Part shown: positions 46,100-56,963 of the stretch, piece by piece
Layout: every line of letters starts with the position of its first letter
Position numbering within the stretch: position 1 is the stretch's first letter
Made by a program: the position numbers and the translations under genes
DNA from: Triatoma infestans
Lineage: Eukaryota > Arthropoda > Insecta > Hemiptera > Reduviidae
DNA: 64,000 nucleotides
Assembly (NCBI GenBank): GCA_011037195.1
Contig: JAAEAF010001551.1
Coordinates: 1-64,000 of the forward strand
Reading direction: 5' to 3'
Notes under the pieces: model-generated
The model's database searches: none
Told to the model about the DNA's origin: nothing
The model's input: only the letters and a program-made list of their open reading frames with translations

Positions 46100-46785
46100 T
46101 GATTTTAAATTAAACATTGATCGCTTAAAATTATTTGCAAACCCAGTTTTACTTTTTAAATAAAATATAGACTTAATGTCATTTGTATGTTTTAATAGAA
46201 TGTGGATAAATATTTGATGTGGAACGAAAGAATTTACTCTTATAGTTAGTAAGAAACTGTATTTAATGTATTAAGATGCATTTTGTATGTAATAAAATAC
46301 ATTTTGAAAAATAACAAGTCGCCGATTCCACTAAACATTCCTATCAGCAATCAGAAGGAGTCAAGTTTAAAATAACCTTTAATATTAGACGAAGGAGTTA
46401 TGATATTCGGAGCTATCCAAACTGAATTGGGCTGAATTCCAACATTTTCTAACACTTGAACAAGTATGCGTCAATTCACTCCTTTTTTTTCTTTTACTTC
46501 TTTTTTCCCTCTCACTCTAAAAGCGTTCGTTTTTTAAATGTCTGTCCATTTGTAACGGCTTTTGTTAAATATATATATATGAATGATTAATGATGGTTGA
46601 AGAATTGTTGGAATGCATCGAATTGATGATCAGTTTTCCCTTTCAGTTTCATTAGCAAATGGTTCTCTGCTTTTTTTTTTTTTTAGAAATTTTGTGTTAA
46701 AAGGCAGATTTGGGTTAAATATTTTTGGCGATTCTGTATCCTGGCTTTCTTCAGGATTTGTTCCCAGTTTAAATGTAACTGACCT
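46100..46785. other. AT-rich intron sequence
   Basis: No gene or element was recognised. Confidence 0.5.
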
Positions 46786-46789
46786 GGTA

Positions 46790-47400
46790 TTTTGAAAAAT
46801 CTCTTCGGTAAGTTGCTTCTCTTTGTCACCACTTTGACTTCGTCTTATTACTGTTTATAAAACACAGAAACCTTAAACCTTCAAAATCCCCTATAGATAT
46901 TACCGCCATACCTGACACGCACGTTTCAATCAAAAATCCAAGCGGAAGTACAAATCTACAGCATGTATTTAATTTTTATTTTTTCCAGTTTTTTGCAATT
47001 TACTCAAAAAATGATTCCAATCTTGAAGTGTCTTTAAACTTCGCTCACATTCTAACACATAAATAACCAATCTACCAAGCTCGCAGGAATGTGAAGAGTG
47101 CGCCATTAACATAGAATCAACCCCGTATATTTGAAATTTAACTCTACAAATTCCCGTAAAAACTATCAAGCATTCAATTCAATCAATTTATCAATTCATT
47201 CAATTCATTTTGGGAGAAATGATTCAATTCAATCAATTTAGAAATGAAATCAATTTATTTTTGGAAAAACGTTTCAAATAAAACTGATAGGTTTAGGGCA
47301 GTTTGTAGGCCAAGATTAATAGAAAATCATTATCATAGTTTACGACATAATTTCAAAAAACTCAAAAATCTATTCTGAAAATTGGTACTTCCGGTTGAAC
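46790..47400. repeat. Rep-A pieces, opposite orientations
   Basis: 46850-47080 is plus type (CACGCACGTTTCAATCAAAA, TTTTTGCAATTTACTCAAAA). 47255-47400 is minus type (AAACGTTTCAAATAAAACTG, GGTACTTCCGGTTGAA). Confidence 0.55.
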
Positions 47401-47786
47401 AATGTATTTAAATTTTGGAATTCTAGTAATGCTAGTAATTATTTGTTTAGCAATATATTTTTTTATTTTATACCATCTATGACCATTCACTCATTTTTAT
47501 TATTAATTATTCCACAAAATAGTTCACAAATGACGCAGTGGTCTTTTGTGATTAAATATTGCTCCTATTCTCGAAGAACAATAATTAAAAATAATAAGAT
47601 AATATGGGTAATGTAAATTTCCTGCATAACGTAATTTAAGTTATTATCTCCACTTATTGATGTTTCCATTTTTAAAGGAACGATCTTTTAAAATGAAAAT
47701 TACATGTGATCTTACGTCAGGTTAAGAAGAAGAAATTCTTCTTAGATCTTAACAAAACATTTCCAAACAATGTATAAACTGATTTC

Positions 47787-47915
47787 TTCTGTGTGGAAGT
47801 CTGTATTATCGCACTGTTTTATCAAAACATCCTGAAGATAAGCGGAACGCCAAAAACCGGCCAATGACCACAAAATGAAGCATGCTATCACCTAAAAATA
47901 TTTCTTGATAATAGT
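47787..47915 (+). mobile_element. FB-A right-half fragment
   Basis: It contains TCGCACTGTTTTATCAAAAC, CATCCTGAAGATAAGCGGAA, CGCCAAAAACCGG and CCAATGACCACAAAATGAAG, equivalent to the right arm of FB-A. The hairpin is degraded (AAGCGGAACGCC) and no left arm is seen nearby. Confidence 0.65.
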
Positions 47916-47919
47916 ATAG

Positions 47920-48175
47920 GGAGTTTAAAGAAAGAAAAATTGTTGGAGCTGATTTTGTGAAAATTGTGAAAAACTGGAAAAACGTTTATCAATTTTTCCA
48001 TAAACTGAAAAAAAAAAAAAATCATTCCATAAAGTCGTACTTCCGGTTTATGAATTTTGACTGAAACCTTCGTGTCAGATGCGATGTAGTAGTATCAAGC
48101 GGGGAATATGAAGTTCGAACTATTCGCGACTTTTCATTTCTGAGATATTTTGTATATACTCACACACACACAGAG
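47920..48175 (-). repeat. Rep-A fragment, minus orientation
   Basis: AAAATTGTTGGAGCTGATTT, AGTCGTACTTCCGGTTTATG and GCGACTTTTCATTTCTGAGA, closing in a (CA)n tract at 48160-48172. Confidence 0.7.
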
Positions 48176-48679
48176 CAATAGAAGAAATCTAGATTGCATT
48201 GTTTGAAATCTAGTAATCTGTCTGAAATAACAAGATGTTAAGTGACATTATGAATCATAATCTTTGGTTCATAGTTGTTCTAGTGAATTCTAATATCTTC
48301 TTATTCCTTTGGCCAACTTTCAAAATTAAATATCTGCACTACGGCCAAAAAATATTCTTTTTCCATTATATCAGGCATAAAATCTTTATATAATAGAAGA
48401 TTCCTTTATATTAGCTATAAGACAAATTGTATTCTAGTTGGTAATAAAAAATATTAAGGTTTAAAAAAAATAAGGTGATAAATAATTTCTATTATACGTA
48501 TTTTAATTGAATCAAATTGGTCTAGCAAATTAGTTCGGCAAAATAGAATAGTTTCAAAGCTCTCTTACTGGATTATTACAATTCTATCTAATTGACTGCA
48601 CTACTTTTAGATGTTTTCAGAATCACATCTACGTCACAGATTTCGCAGAAACTTCCGTAAGTCAATTTTCCAGAACAAA

Positions 48680-49885
48680 AAAAAAACAATCTAGTGTGAA
48701 ACACTCACACAACTTGTTTACAAAATTGTAATTGACAAACTTTTATAGTTAGTATATCAAATTTAATGAAATTCGTCCGTTTTTTATGGAAAAAATCACA
48801 AATGTTCAGTAAAAATACACTTCCGGTTTAGTCATTTTCTTGAAACTCAGAATTTTGGCAATCGATTTATTTTTAATTAATTTTGTCTAAATGGTAGAAT
48901 TGTATGTAACAGGATTCGAAGAGCAGAGAGAAACATGAAATTCAGAATCTCACTCGGAACAGCTTTCTACATCAGTTTACAACTAATCAGCAACCGACCA
49001 CTACCATTCTCATCATCAGTCTAAATCTCTCGCTAACTAATTTTTCTTATTCGTGTAAAGTCCTGGCAGTTTGTGTTACATATTCATTATACAGTGTTCA
49101 GCAGGATTACTAGTTTATTTCATCTCTTAAACCCAATCTCTCTAACTCTTTCCTTCTTAAATCTATTATATTGTATAATCTACTAAGATAGCATGTTAGA
49201 GGCAAACATAACCCTACACTTTCCCTGAAAACCGTTTAAATGAGTTTACCCGGAGAAATGTTTTAAATAAAAGTTGTAGCTCTATATATGTGTAGTTCAC
49301 ATACTTCGTTTAAAGAAAATCGTTGGAACCGTTTTAGAAAAAATAGCAGAACATTGAAAAATACTTTTCAGTAAAAAACGCACTTCCGCTCATATGATTT
49401 TCTTCAAACATGGAATTTCAACAACATATTTAATTCTAATTAATATTATATTAGAAGATAGAATTGTAAAATAAACTGAAGTAGCACTGTAGAAGACAAC
49501 AACCTAACCCCACCCATCCCATAAAAGTGCCCTTAAATGCATTTTTCCGGGGAAATGTTTCAAATAAAAATTGTAGATCTTTGATGTGTAGTTGGAGCTA
49601 TTTATGAGAAAATTGCAAAAAAAAAAGGGAAAAAACTATTCAGTAAAGTGGTACTTCCGGTTTAGGAATTTTGACAGATAACCTAATGGTCGGATCCCAT
49701 GGTAATATCTACACGAAATATTCAAATTTGATTTATCTGCGATTTTTCGCTTTTTGAGCTATGTTGTTCACGAAACACATACATACACACAGATCATTTT
49801 CTAAAAACCACTTTTTTTTTTTAATCAGGGGACCTCAAAACGGATATTTCCGGTGAAAAATCGATATCGAGAAAGTAAAAAGAAA
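48680..49885 (-). repeat. Rep-A copy with a unique insertion, minus orientation
   Basis: The 3' end lies at 48690-48715 (GTGTGAAACACTCACACAAC on plus) and the 5' side near 49860 (GGATATTTCCGGTGAAAAA). About 48905-49200 is unrelated to the family, so the copy was interrupted or carries an insert. Confidence 0.75.
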
Positions 49886-49984
49886 AATCTTTGGTGAAAC
49901 ATTTTTGTTTCGAGAAAATAATTGTGGAAATGTCAGTTAGTTACAGAAACTATTTGGCCTAGTGGATCTAGTTTTGTATTGTTT

Positions 49985-50640
49985 ACTTTTTCTTCTCTTA
50001 GTAAAAGAAAGTATCGAAATCAAGTTTTCATCGGAAATACGTGTTTTCAGTATGAAAAATTTCCCAAAATTCCCCTCAAATGTGAAAAGTTACAAACAAA
50101 AAAAAAAAGAGTACGAAAAAAATGTTTTTGCAAATAGTCTGTATGTGTGTCTGTCTGTGTGTGAACAAAATATCTCAAAAAACGAAAAGTCGTAGGAAGC
50201 TAAAACTTGATATCTGATTGGGTAATACCACCCATATTTGACACGAAAGTTTCGAACAAAATCCATCAAACCGGAAATGCGACTTTACTGATTTTCCCGG
50301 AAGTGGTTCTTTTTTTTTTTCGTGTTTCTTTACAACTTCGTATACTATCTACATTCATAAAAATTCTTAACTTTTATTTGAAATATTTGGGGGGGGGGGA
50401 TTAAAATTTTTGTGGGGTATTGGTAGAATTTCAAATTTTGTAGAAAACTGGTTAATCGGAAGTGCGACTTGACAAAATAGGTTATATTTAATTTTTCTTT
50501 CATGGAGTTAAAAGGTTTTCTAAAGTATTTGACGTTACATATCAAATGATAAATCTGATTCTGTGCAATATTTTTTTGGATTATAATGTGTGTGTGTTTC
50601 TTTTCACCACGTTTTGTATTAGTTTTGCGTACACTATTTA
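49985..50640 (+). repeat. Rep-A copy, plus orientation
   Basis: TACTTTTTCTTCTCTTAGTA, TTTTCATCGGAAATACGTGT, a TGTGTG tract at 50143-50162 and ATCAAACCGGAAATGCGACT, then the first module and a G-run at 50391. Confidence 0.75.
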
Positions 50641-52435
50641 TATAAAGCTAAAGAAGTTTAGCAAGAAAGAGGACAGAGCGCTGACATCACTTTTTCATAT
50701 CAAAATATGTTAATGAAAATGTTTTGTTTCATATTTTAATTAAAAATTAAGTCGCCATCAGGCGGAAAAACCATATTTTGGCCTTCTGAATGTGTAAAAA
50801 TAATGTACTATAGAGAAACACAGTGTTAAGTCTGTCAGTGTTAAAAAAAATAAAATATTAATATCTGGGATGTCAAATTGTAAGAAATCTTACACAATAT
50901 ATGAAATTCTGTCAAATTATTTCGGACAATACCGGCGTGATTGTGATACAAACAGACAGATAGAGAAGAGAAGAAAAAAAAGAACATTCTGTAAAGTAAT
51001 CATCAGAATGCATGAAAAGTATTAAGAATGAAAAGAAAAAAACAATTTAAGAAATTAAACTCAAAAGACTATAAATTAATTCTATTTGTACAAAATAATT
51101 AGATCTCCTAGTTTTACAAATAATCTAGTTAAACACTATCCTTTGAATTCTATTAAGAAAACAAAGTTATGATTAATTGCCAAAATATTATTTTTGTTTC
51201 AATTTAATTTAATTTTTTTTTTCTCTCTCTATCTTCTTTGGACCAGTTCCTGACGTATGCATTTTTATTCTTTCTTGGCTACGTATTCTATTCTATTTTT
51301 TTTTTTTTTAATAGTATAAATTGGCGCCAAATCTCAAAAAAAAAAACAAATATAGGCGTAAAAAATCATTAATTAAATTTTGTTTAAAAAAAAAAAAGTT
51401 TATACAATATTTGGTTTAAAAATAAAAAGAAAACAAACAAAAAATTATTTTTTTTTTTTAGTTTCGTGATTCAATGATTTCCAGATTGTCGATTCATTTT
51501 AATCGATACTTTAATATGTAAATTGGCGGGTTTAATCATTAATATTTTTGTTAACTTGCCACTTGACATGGTTTATCAGTATTGAAACAAAATTCTTTTG
51601 TGATAAGATTTGCTGTATCTTTTTCAGCGGGGCGTAATTTTATAAAGACTCTTTTCAATAAAATGGTGAGATAATTATAATAATTATATTATTGTCTTCA
51701 TTTTATTATTTGTTTTAATTAAATATTCGTATAATAGTTTTAATTGCTTACTATTTTATGTTGGCATAAATCCATTACATTAATGTTTGCTGATTTATAT
51801 TTATTTAACCTTGTTAAACTTTCAATCTTGCCCTTGTTATTTTTGGGGGCATTTGTTCTACGTATTAAGTATCTATATATTTATAGGTGTTTATCGTAAC
51901 TACATTTCTTCATTTCAAGTACTGGAATCTAAAAGAATCGTAATAAAACTGCCTTATTTACGATCTTAAAATACAAATTTTTTTTATTTTTTCATGTGAA
52001 AAACTTATCGAAATTGGCCTAAACTAATGGTATTCTATTTAGTGTAATTGGAAATAATCGTCCAACGGAAGATAATCTATTGTAAAATTGATTCTGAAGG
52101 TGGCTGGGCTATTATTAAATTTTAAATGTCTCCTTTAATATTGATCTTATTGGATAGAACCTCTAATAGAATCCAAATTCTTTTGTAATTTCTTTAATGA
52201 GGAAATTTTAAGTAAAATGCCCTTAAAAGTGTTAAACCTCCAATAATATTCCAAATTTAAAGAAAAGCGATATAAAAGTTCCGCAAAAATTACCCGTAAA
52301 AGTCAGGAATCTAATCTGTTAGTCGAAATTAGAGATAATTAATTTTCTGCAATAATCATAGAACTCTGGCTTTTTGGAATTTTAGCGATTTATTGTTACA
52401 TATGTCGTTATGTATTGGAGTGGTATTTCTTAAGA
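50641..52435. other. AT-rich intron sequence
   Basis: Poly-A and poly-T tracts only; no gene or repeat was recognised. Confidence 0.55.
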
Positions 52436-52439
52436 ATTT

Positions 52440-52960
52440 GTTGTGGTAGAAGTTAATGAGTTGGCCGACACCCTGGCACGAAATCCCTGGCGCTTTATCC
52501 CCTTTAAGGGTCCTGAACCCTTTTACGGTATAAGCGATCACCCTCGAGAAGTGAATCGAAATGTGTTCAGAAGTGTGGCGTAAATGAAGAGAGCACAACT
52601 CTGGAAAACCTTCCCAGAATTTGAAGCAAGCCAGGATCTATCTGGACGATTGTAACCAAAAAAGATCTGATAGGGGTATCAGATTCCCGTATACTGACGG
52701 TTTTCCTCACAAGAAGGTACCTGAAAAAGCTGGGCCTTGAACACGATAGCACCGGAAAATTCTATATGGAGATGGAGGAGACTCCAATATACCTCCTAAC
52801 GCAGTGCAACTCTATCATCCAGAGAAGATTTGGAAGCCTGGGTATCATCGATTTTGGATTTGAATAGCTTAGATGCGGCACCAAGTTACACGTGCCAAAC
52901 TTAGATGGGACTACGATAGAGCCCCAAGACCAAACTTGTCGTTTCCTTTAATGTCGCTGG
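52440..52960 (+). pseudogene. LINE fragment: end of RNase H and C-terminal tail
   Basis: The plus strand reads NELADTLARNPWRFIPFKGP followed by EPFYGI (52453-52530), the RNase H end landmark GNExADxLARxG...GPEPFxGI. Next come ASQDLSGRL (52625-52651) and, in another frame, LTVFLTRRYLKKLGLEHDST (52695-52755) and METPIYLLTQCNSI-type residues (52770-52820), as in the Cys-rich tail of such elements. Stop codons and frame changes are present. The family resembles the fragment at 29790-30170. Confidence 0.75.
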
Positions 52961-53925
52961 TGCCTTGGCATCCAGCTTAGCCATAGGCTAGTGTGATCGG
53001 CCACGAAGACTTTTTAGTTTATTAGGCAATGATTATAGGTGTATTCTACAATGTAATCACGTCGGAGCAATTTTGTTAAGCACCATCTACTATAGCTACG
53101 GTATACCCTAATCTCTAAGTTTTTTATATTATATTCAGGAAAACCTAACCATTCATCGAAATTTTTAGCTGAAAAAAAAATGATTAATTATAGATTTTTA
53201 TAATTACAGCACCGAGAAATGATTGTGACTGTTTCAGAATTGATTTTTATCAATGTTTATTTATCGTATAATTTTGCAACTATTTATGATTTTTAAATTG
53301 TAAACTATGTTTCAGTAATTGAGGAAAAATTTCCCTTTATTCCTTTCAGGGATACAGCTGGACTATATTACAAAAGAGAAAAACTTCATTTCCATATACT
53401 ACATACGTATTCAATACACTTAAAAATTTGCATTGTTTATTTTATTTACTTTTAAATTAGTGTTCAGCCACCCATGTTCTAGGCCCAACCATTCTCCCCC
53501 CCACCCGCTCACAGACCGCTTCATATTCTTAACGCATGAGTCATTATCGTCTTTTTTTAAGTTTTGTCACGTGTGATAAATATTTTTTGGCTTCTTCTTC
53601 GCACTCTTTTAGACACAGATAGTTCTCCCTTTCAACATTCCAAAGATATTTTCTATAAAATAGCACTCTCTAAGGAGTTATTCTCGTGTAAATTTACACA
53701 CACACACACACACACAAACTGTAGAAAAATATTTAAATTTAAATATTTTATGTTTTCTGGTTTATTTAAAAAAAAAATCTGAATTATATTTAGAATCTAT
53801 TTATGGAATATGCAGTTAACAAATAGAATATTAATTGCATCTTTACTAAATCTTATGTGAGACTTCCAAAAAAAATATTGCATTTAATTTTTAAAATTTA
53901 TTGGAAACATCACTGCTAAACACAA
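52961..53925. other. Intron sequence
   Basis: 52960-53100 may be the LINE 3' untranslated end. (CA)n lies at 53697-53716 in a Rep-A-like context. No gene was recognised. Confidence 0.45.
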
Positions 53926-53929
53926 ACCT

Positions 53930-54260
53930 TTTTTTTTTTTCAAATTCTACTAAATTTTTTTGTTTCCTTAGTTTCTCACGACTTACCACACAATAACAGC
54001 CTATCAATTTTATTTGGAACATTTTTTTTTGTTGACCGGAAATGTGTTTTTATTAAACAGTTTTTTGCGTAAAAATTTCCGAAGTATTTCATTAAATTTG
54101 TTACATTAAGTTAAGTACAGAGAGACCTATCACTTTTATTTAAAACTTTTTCTCTGATTCATTTAGGGGAGGGTTTAGGGGAGATTTAAGGTTATGCTTT
54201 TCCCAAAGTAGTGGCTTTTATTAAGTTTAGAATAAACGGCTTAGAGAATGAAATTCGAAA
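53930..54260 (+). repeat. Rep-A module fragment
   Basis: Includes TTTAGTTTCTCACGACTTAC, TCAATTTTATTTGGAACATT, GACCTATCACTTTTATTTAA and GGGGAGATTTAAGGTTATGC. Confidence 0.6.
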
Positions 54261-54449
54261 ATCTCTTCGTTTGTCAAAAAATATTAGAGAAATTAATATT
54301 AGTTGAAAATAAAAAAAAATAATAATAAAGAATAACGCAAGTTTTTAGTTGATTATTAAAGAAATTCTTTCAAAAAATTTGTTAGCGAGCTTGAATTAGC
54401 GAAACATATTTACATTGTTTAAATATCTAGATAACACAATATTACTTAC

Positions 54450-54607
54450 CTTAATTTCTATAATCCTTCTGAATTTTTCTTCTTTATTATTTGCATGTAC
54501 ATAAACCCATCTGGCACAACGACTTAGAAAGCAAATTTTATCGCCGACCAATCTTACTGGAAATCTTCCTATCATGGCACCTCTAGACATATAACTGAAC
54601 CTTGGTC
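54450..54607 (-). CDS. WD40-repeat protein, penultimate exon
   Basis: The exon has two leading bases that complete a Gly codon with the upstream exon, then 52 codons: PRFSYMSRGAMIGRFPVRLV, GDKICFLSRCARWVYVHANN and a tail ending RRIIEIK. The acceptor is ATAG at 54609-54608 and the donor is AAG/GTAAGT at 54449. The pattern G-D-K-I-C-F...W-V-Y-V resembles a degenerate WD blade in which the usual D and W positions are lost. The intron before it is only about 1.07 kb and is almost entirely one Rep-A repeat copy. The intron after it is about 31 kb. Confidence 0.75.
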
Positions 54608-54656
54608 CTATAAAATTATTAATTTTATTTTATTATTTATCCCAATATTTAAGGTG

Positions 54657-55648
54657 TATTTACTTTCTCTTACTCCCTAGTAAAAGAGGAAATATTGTAA
54701 TCGTGTCAAATTTTCGATATCGTGTTTTGACCGGAAATATCCGTTTTGAGGTCCCCTGAGTCCAAAAAAGTGGTTTTTATCAAATGGTCTGTGTGTATGT
54801 ATGTGAACAGCATAGCTCAAAAATGAAAAACCGTAGAAAGTTGAAACTTGATATTCCGTTTAGGTATCACATCGGATCTGACAGTACGTTATCTGTCAAA
54901 ATTCCTCAACTGGAAGTCCACTTTACTAGTTGGATTTTTTACTTTTTTGCGATTTTCTCAAAAATGGCTCCGACGATTTTCTTTAAATTTGGAACATCAA
55001 CCATACATACTAAGAGCTACAACTTTTTATTTGAAACATTTCTCCGGAAAAATGCATTTAAGGGCACTTCTGGGGGAGGCGTGGGGTTAGGTTTCCATCA
55101 AAAGTGCTATTTCAGTTTATTAGACAATTCTGTCATATAATAATGTAATAAGAATTAAATATATTGTTGAAATTCCGAGTTTGAAAAAAATCGGATAACC
55201 GAAAGTACGATTACCTTACCACTTTACTAAATGATTTATTCACTTTTTCGCAATTTTCTCAAAAATGGCTCCGACGATTTTTTTTGAAACTTGTATATAA
55301 ACTAAACATGCAAAGGTCTACAACTTTTATTTAAAACATTTCTCTGGGAAAATTCATTTAAGGGCACTTTTAGGGGAGGGGTAGGGTTATGTTTTTCTCT
55401 AAAGTGCTATCTCAGTTGATTATACAAATCTATCATCCAAACAAAACTAATTAGAAATAAATAGATGGCCAAAATTCCGAGTTTTAAGAAACTTAGTAAA
55501 CCGGAAGTGCGGTTTTACTCAACAGTTTTTTCAGTTTTCGACGAATTTCGTTAAATTTGGTACACAAACTACAAAATTTGTCAATTATAATTTTGAGAAC
55601 AGGAGTAAGAGAAAGTTGTGTGAGTGTTTCACACCAGATTTTTTTTAT
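54657..55648 (+). repeat. Rep-A, full-length reference copy
   Basis: Best copy in the window. Landmarks in order: TACTTTCTCTTACTCCCTAG (54660), GAGGTCCCCTGAGTCC (54748), TGTGTGTATGTATGTGAACA (54790), ACTGGAAGTCCACTTTACTA (54908), module 1 (GCGATTTTCTCAAAAATGGC at 54948 to about 55240), module 2 (GCAATTTTCTCAAAAATGGC at 55249 to about 55540), and GTGTGAGTGTTTCACACCAG (55619). Two tandem modules of about 300 bases make up more than half. It occupies nearly the whole intron between two WD40 exons. Confidence 0.9.
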
Positions 55649-55674
55649 TTACAATCTAAATTATCAGTTGTTAC

Positions 55675-55807
55675 CTGGCATCATTTCAGTTACTGAAACA
55701 TCTGCATTTCTTGCATTAAACACTAATTGTCCGATTACAAGAAAATCCATGATGTCTTCATTCAAAAAGTACTGTGCTAAAAGTACATCATTTTCAAAAA
55801 CAAATAT
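55675..55807 (-). CDS. WD40-repeat protein, middle exon (44 codons + 1 base)
   Basis: This exon continues the same protein. NDKGE at the end of the upstream exon joins IFVFENDVLLAQYF here, which is a normal WD blade edge (DKGE-I-F-V-F). The exon ends ...VSVTEMMP plus one base (phase 1). The acceptor is a pyrimidine-rich tract ending CAG at 55810-55808 and the donor is G/GTAACA at 55674. This part has drifted from the WD consensus and would have been missed by a long-ORF search, because the open frame is only about 130 bases. Support comes from phase compatibility on both sides and the uninterrupted reading of the joined protein. Confidence 0.75.
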
Positions 55808-56103
55808 CTGAAAATTACAAAAACAAAAATAAATAAACAGAATCTAATTAGTTTTTACACAGTGCAAAAAGGGATGCGTGGAAATTCTGGAAAATATGTG
55901 GGAGAGATTTTTCCTATTGTGACCTACAACATTTTGTCGTCTGGTTGAAAAATCGTCGCCTACTATTATTTAATGATGGGTGACCACAGGCGCGGACCTA
56001 AGCCAATATGGCTCTTATAAAAAAAATCTACTGCTTACAAAATTCCCCCAAGCAATCTCTAGAGAATGTTACTCTTCCAAATATATGAAACCTGGTATTG
56101 ACG

Positions 56104-56220
56104 AAACGGGGACTCTGACTTAGTGCACACCGTTTCCCTGACTCTATCGTCATAATTCTGACACAGTGGACTAGACATCCTACTTATTTTGTGTAAATAT
56201 CTGGCTATCCAAACCTATCC
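56104..56220 (+). repeat. Direct repeat, copy 1
   Basis: CACCGTTTCCCTGACTCTAT and CGTCATAATTCTGACACAGT match CACCGTTTCCGTGACTCCAT and CGTCACAATGTTAACACAAA in copy 2 (56851-56963). They also share the surrounding GGGGACTCTGACTTAGTG / GGGGACACAGACCTAGTG. Confidence 0.7.
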
Positions 56221-56561
56221 AGTTAATAATAACCAGAACCCTCAATTGCAACCTACTCAGAAAGAGAAGATACTTCAACTCCTCCTGTTTTATACCGTAT
56301 ATAAATCTCTTAGCCTGGAGGACCCCTTCGTTTCCTTCCAGTGCTTGTCCAGTTCCTTATTCCTTAGTCCCTGTCGAAAAATTGCTTGGTGACGGCTACT
56401 GCTGGCTCGTATGTTAAAGAGTATCCCACCTTAGCGCTCTAGCCGGGTACCCATATGTCCAGGTACCCAGAAGAACTCTACTGTGCGCCTCTGACAAGGT
56501 AAATACTATCTTGTATTTGATATGGTTTTCAAATCGTCATGCCTTAAAATTATAATGTGAT

Positions 56562-56812
56562 GTTTATAAGGCAATGGCCAGAGAAGTTTTTAAAGGAAAA
56601 AATAATTCTTTGTTGCTGTACGTTTCGGCTACCATTGGTGCCCTTCTTCAGGAGCTCTGCAAAATTTATTGGATTATTAATACTATTTATTAATGTACCT
56701 TTTCTCCAATTAATTTTACAGAGCTCCTGAAGAAGGGCAGCAATGGTACCCGAAACGTACAGCAACAAAGAATTCTTTTTTCCTTTAAAAACTCCTCTAT
56801 TGCCGTATAAAC
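56562..56812 (+). mobile_element. FB-C snap-back element
   Basis: Arms of about 100 bases: GTTTATAAGGCAATGG at left, CTCTATTGCCGTATAAAC at right, paired inward through TTGTTGCTGTACGTTTCGG/CCGAAACGTACAGCAACAA to AGAGCTC. Loop of about 45 bases. Each arm carries CCTGAAGAAGGGC and GAAACGTAC. Confidence 0.8.
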
Positions 56813-56850
56813 AGCTCATTTTAACTTAATTTGCTTAAGAAACTAAAGCT

Positions 56851-56963
56851 GGGGACACAGACCTAGTGGTACACCGTTTCCGTGACTCCATCGTCACAAT
56901 GTTAACACAAAGGACTAGGTGTGCTGCCTACTTTGTAAATGACTAGTTACCCAGGCGTGTCCA
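56851..56963 (+). repeat. Direct repeat, copy 2
   Basis: Partner of 56104-56220; it lies about 40 bases beyond the right end of FB-C. Confidence 0.7.

Larger units (their letters stand above)
23381..54449 (-). other. About 31 kb last intron of the WD40 gene
   Basis: This is the interval between the penultimate exon (donor GTAAGT at 54449) and the last exon (acceptor TTACAG). It is filled with Rep-A copies, LINE pieces on both strands, SINEs and snap-back elements listed separately. No other host exon was recognised inside it. Its reality depends on the two exons belonging to one gene; phase and protein continuity support this, but a transcript would decide. Confidence 0.6.
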
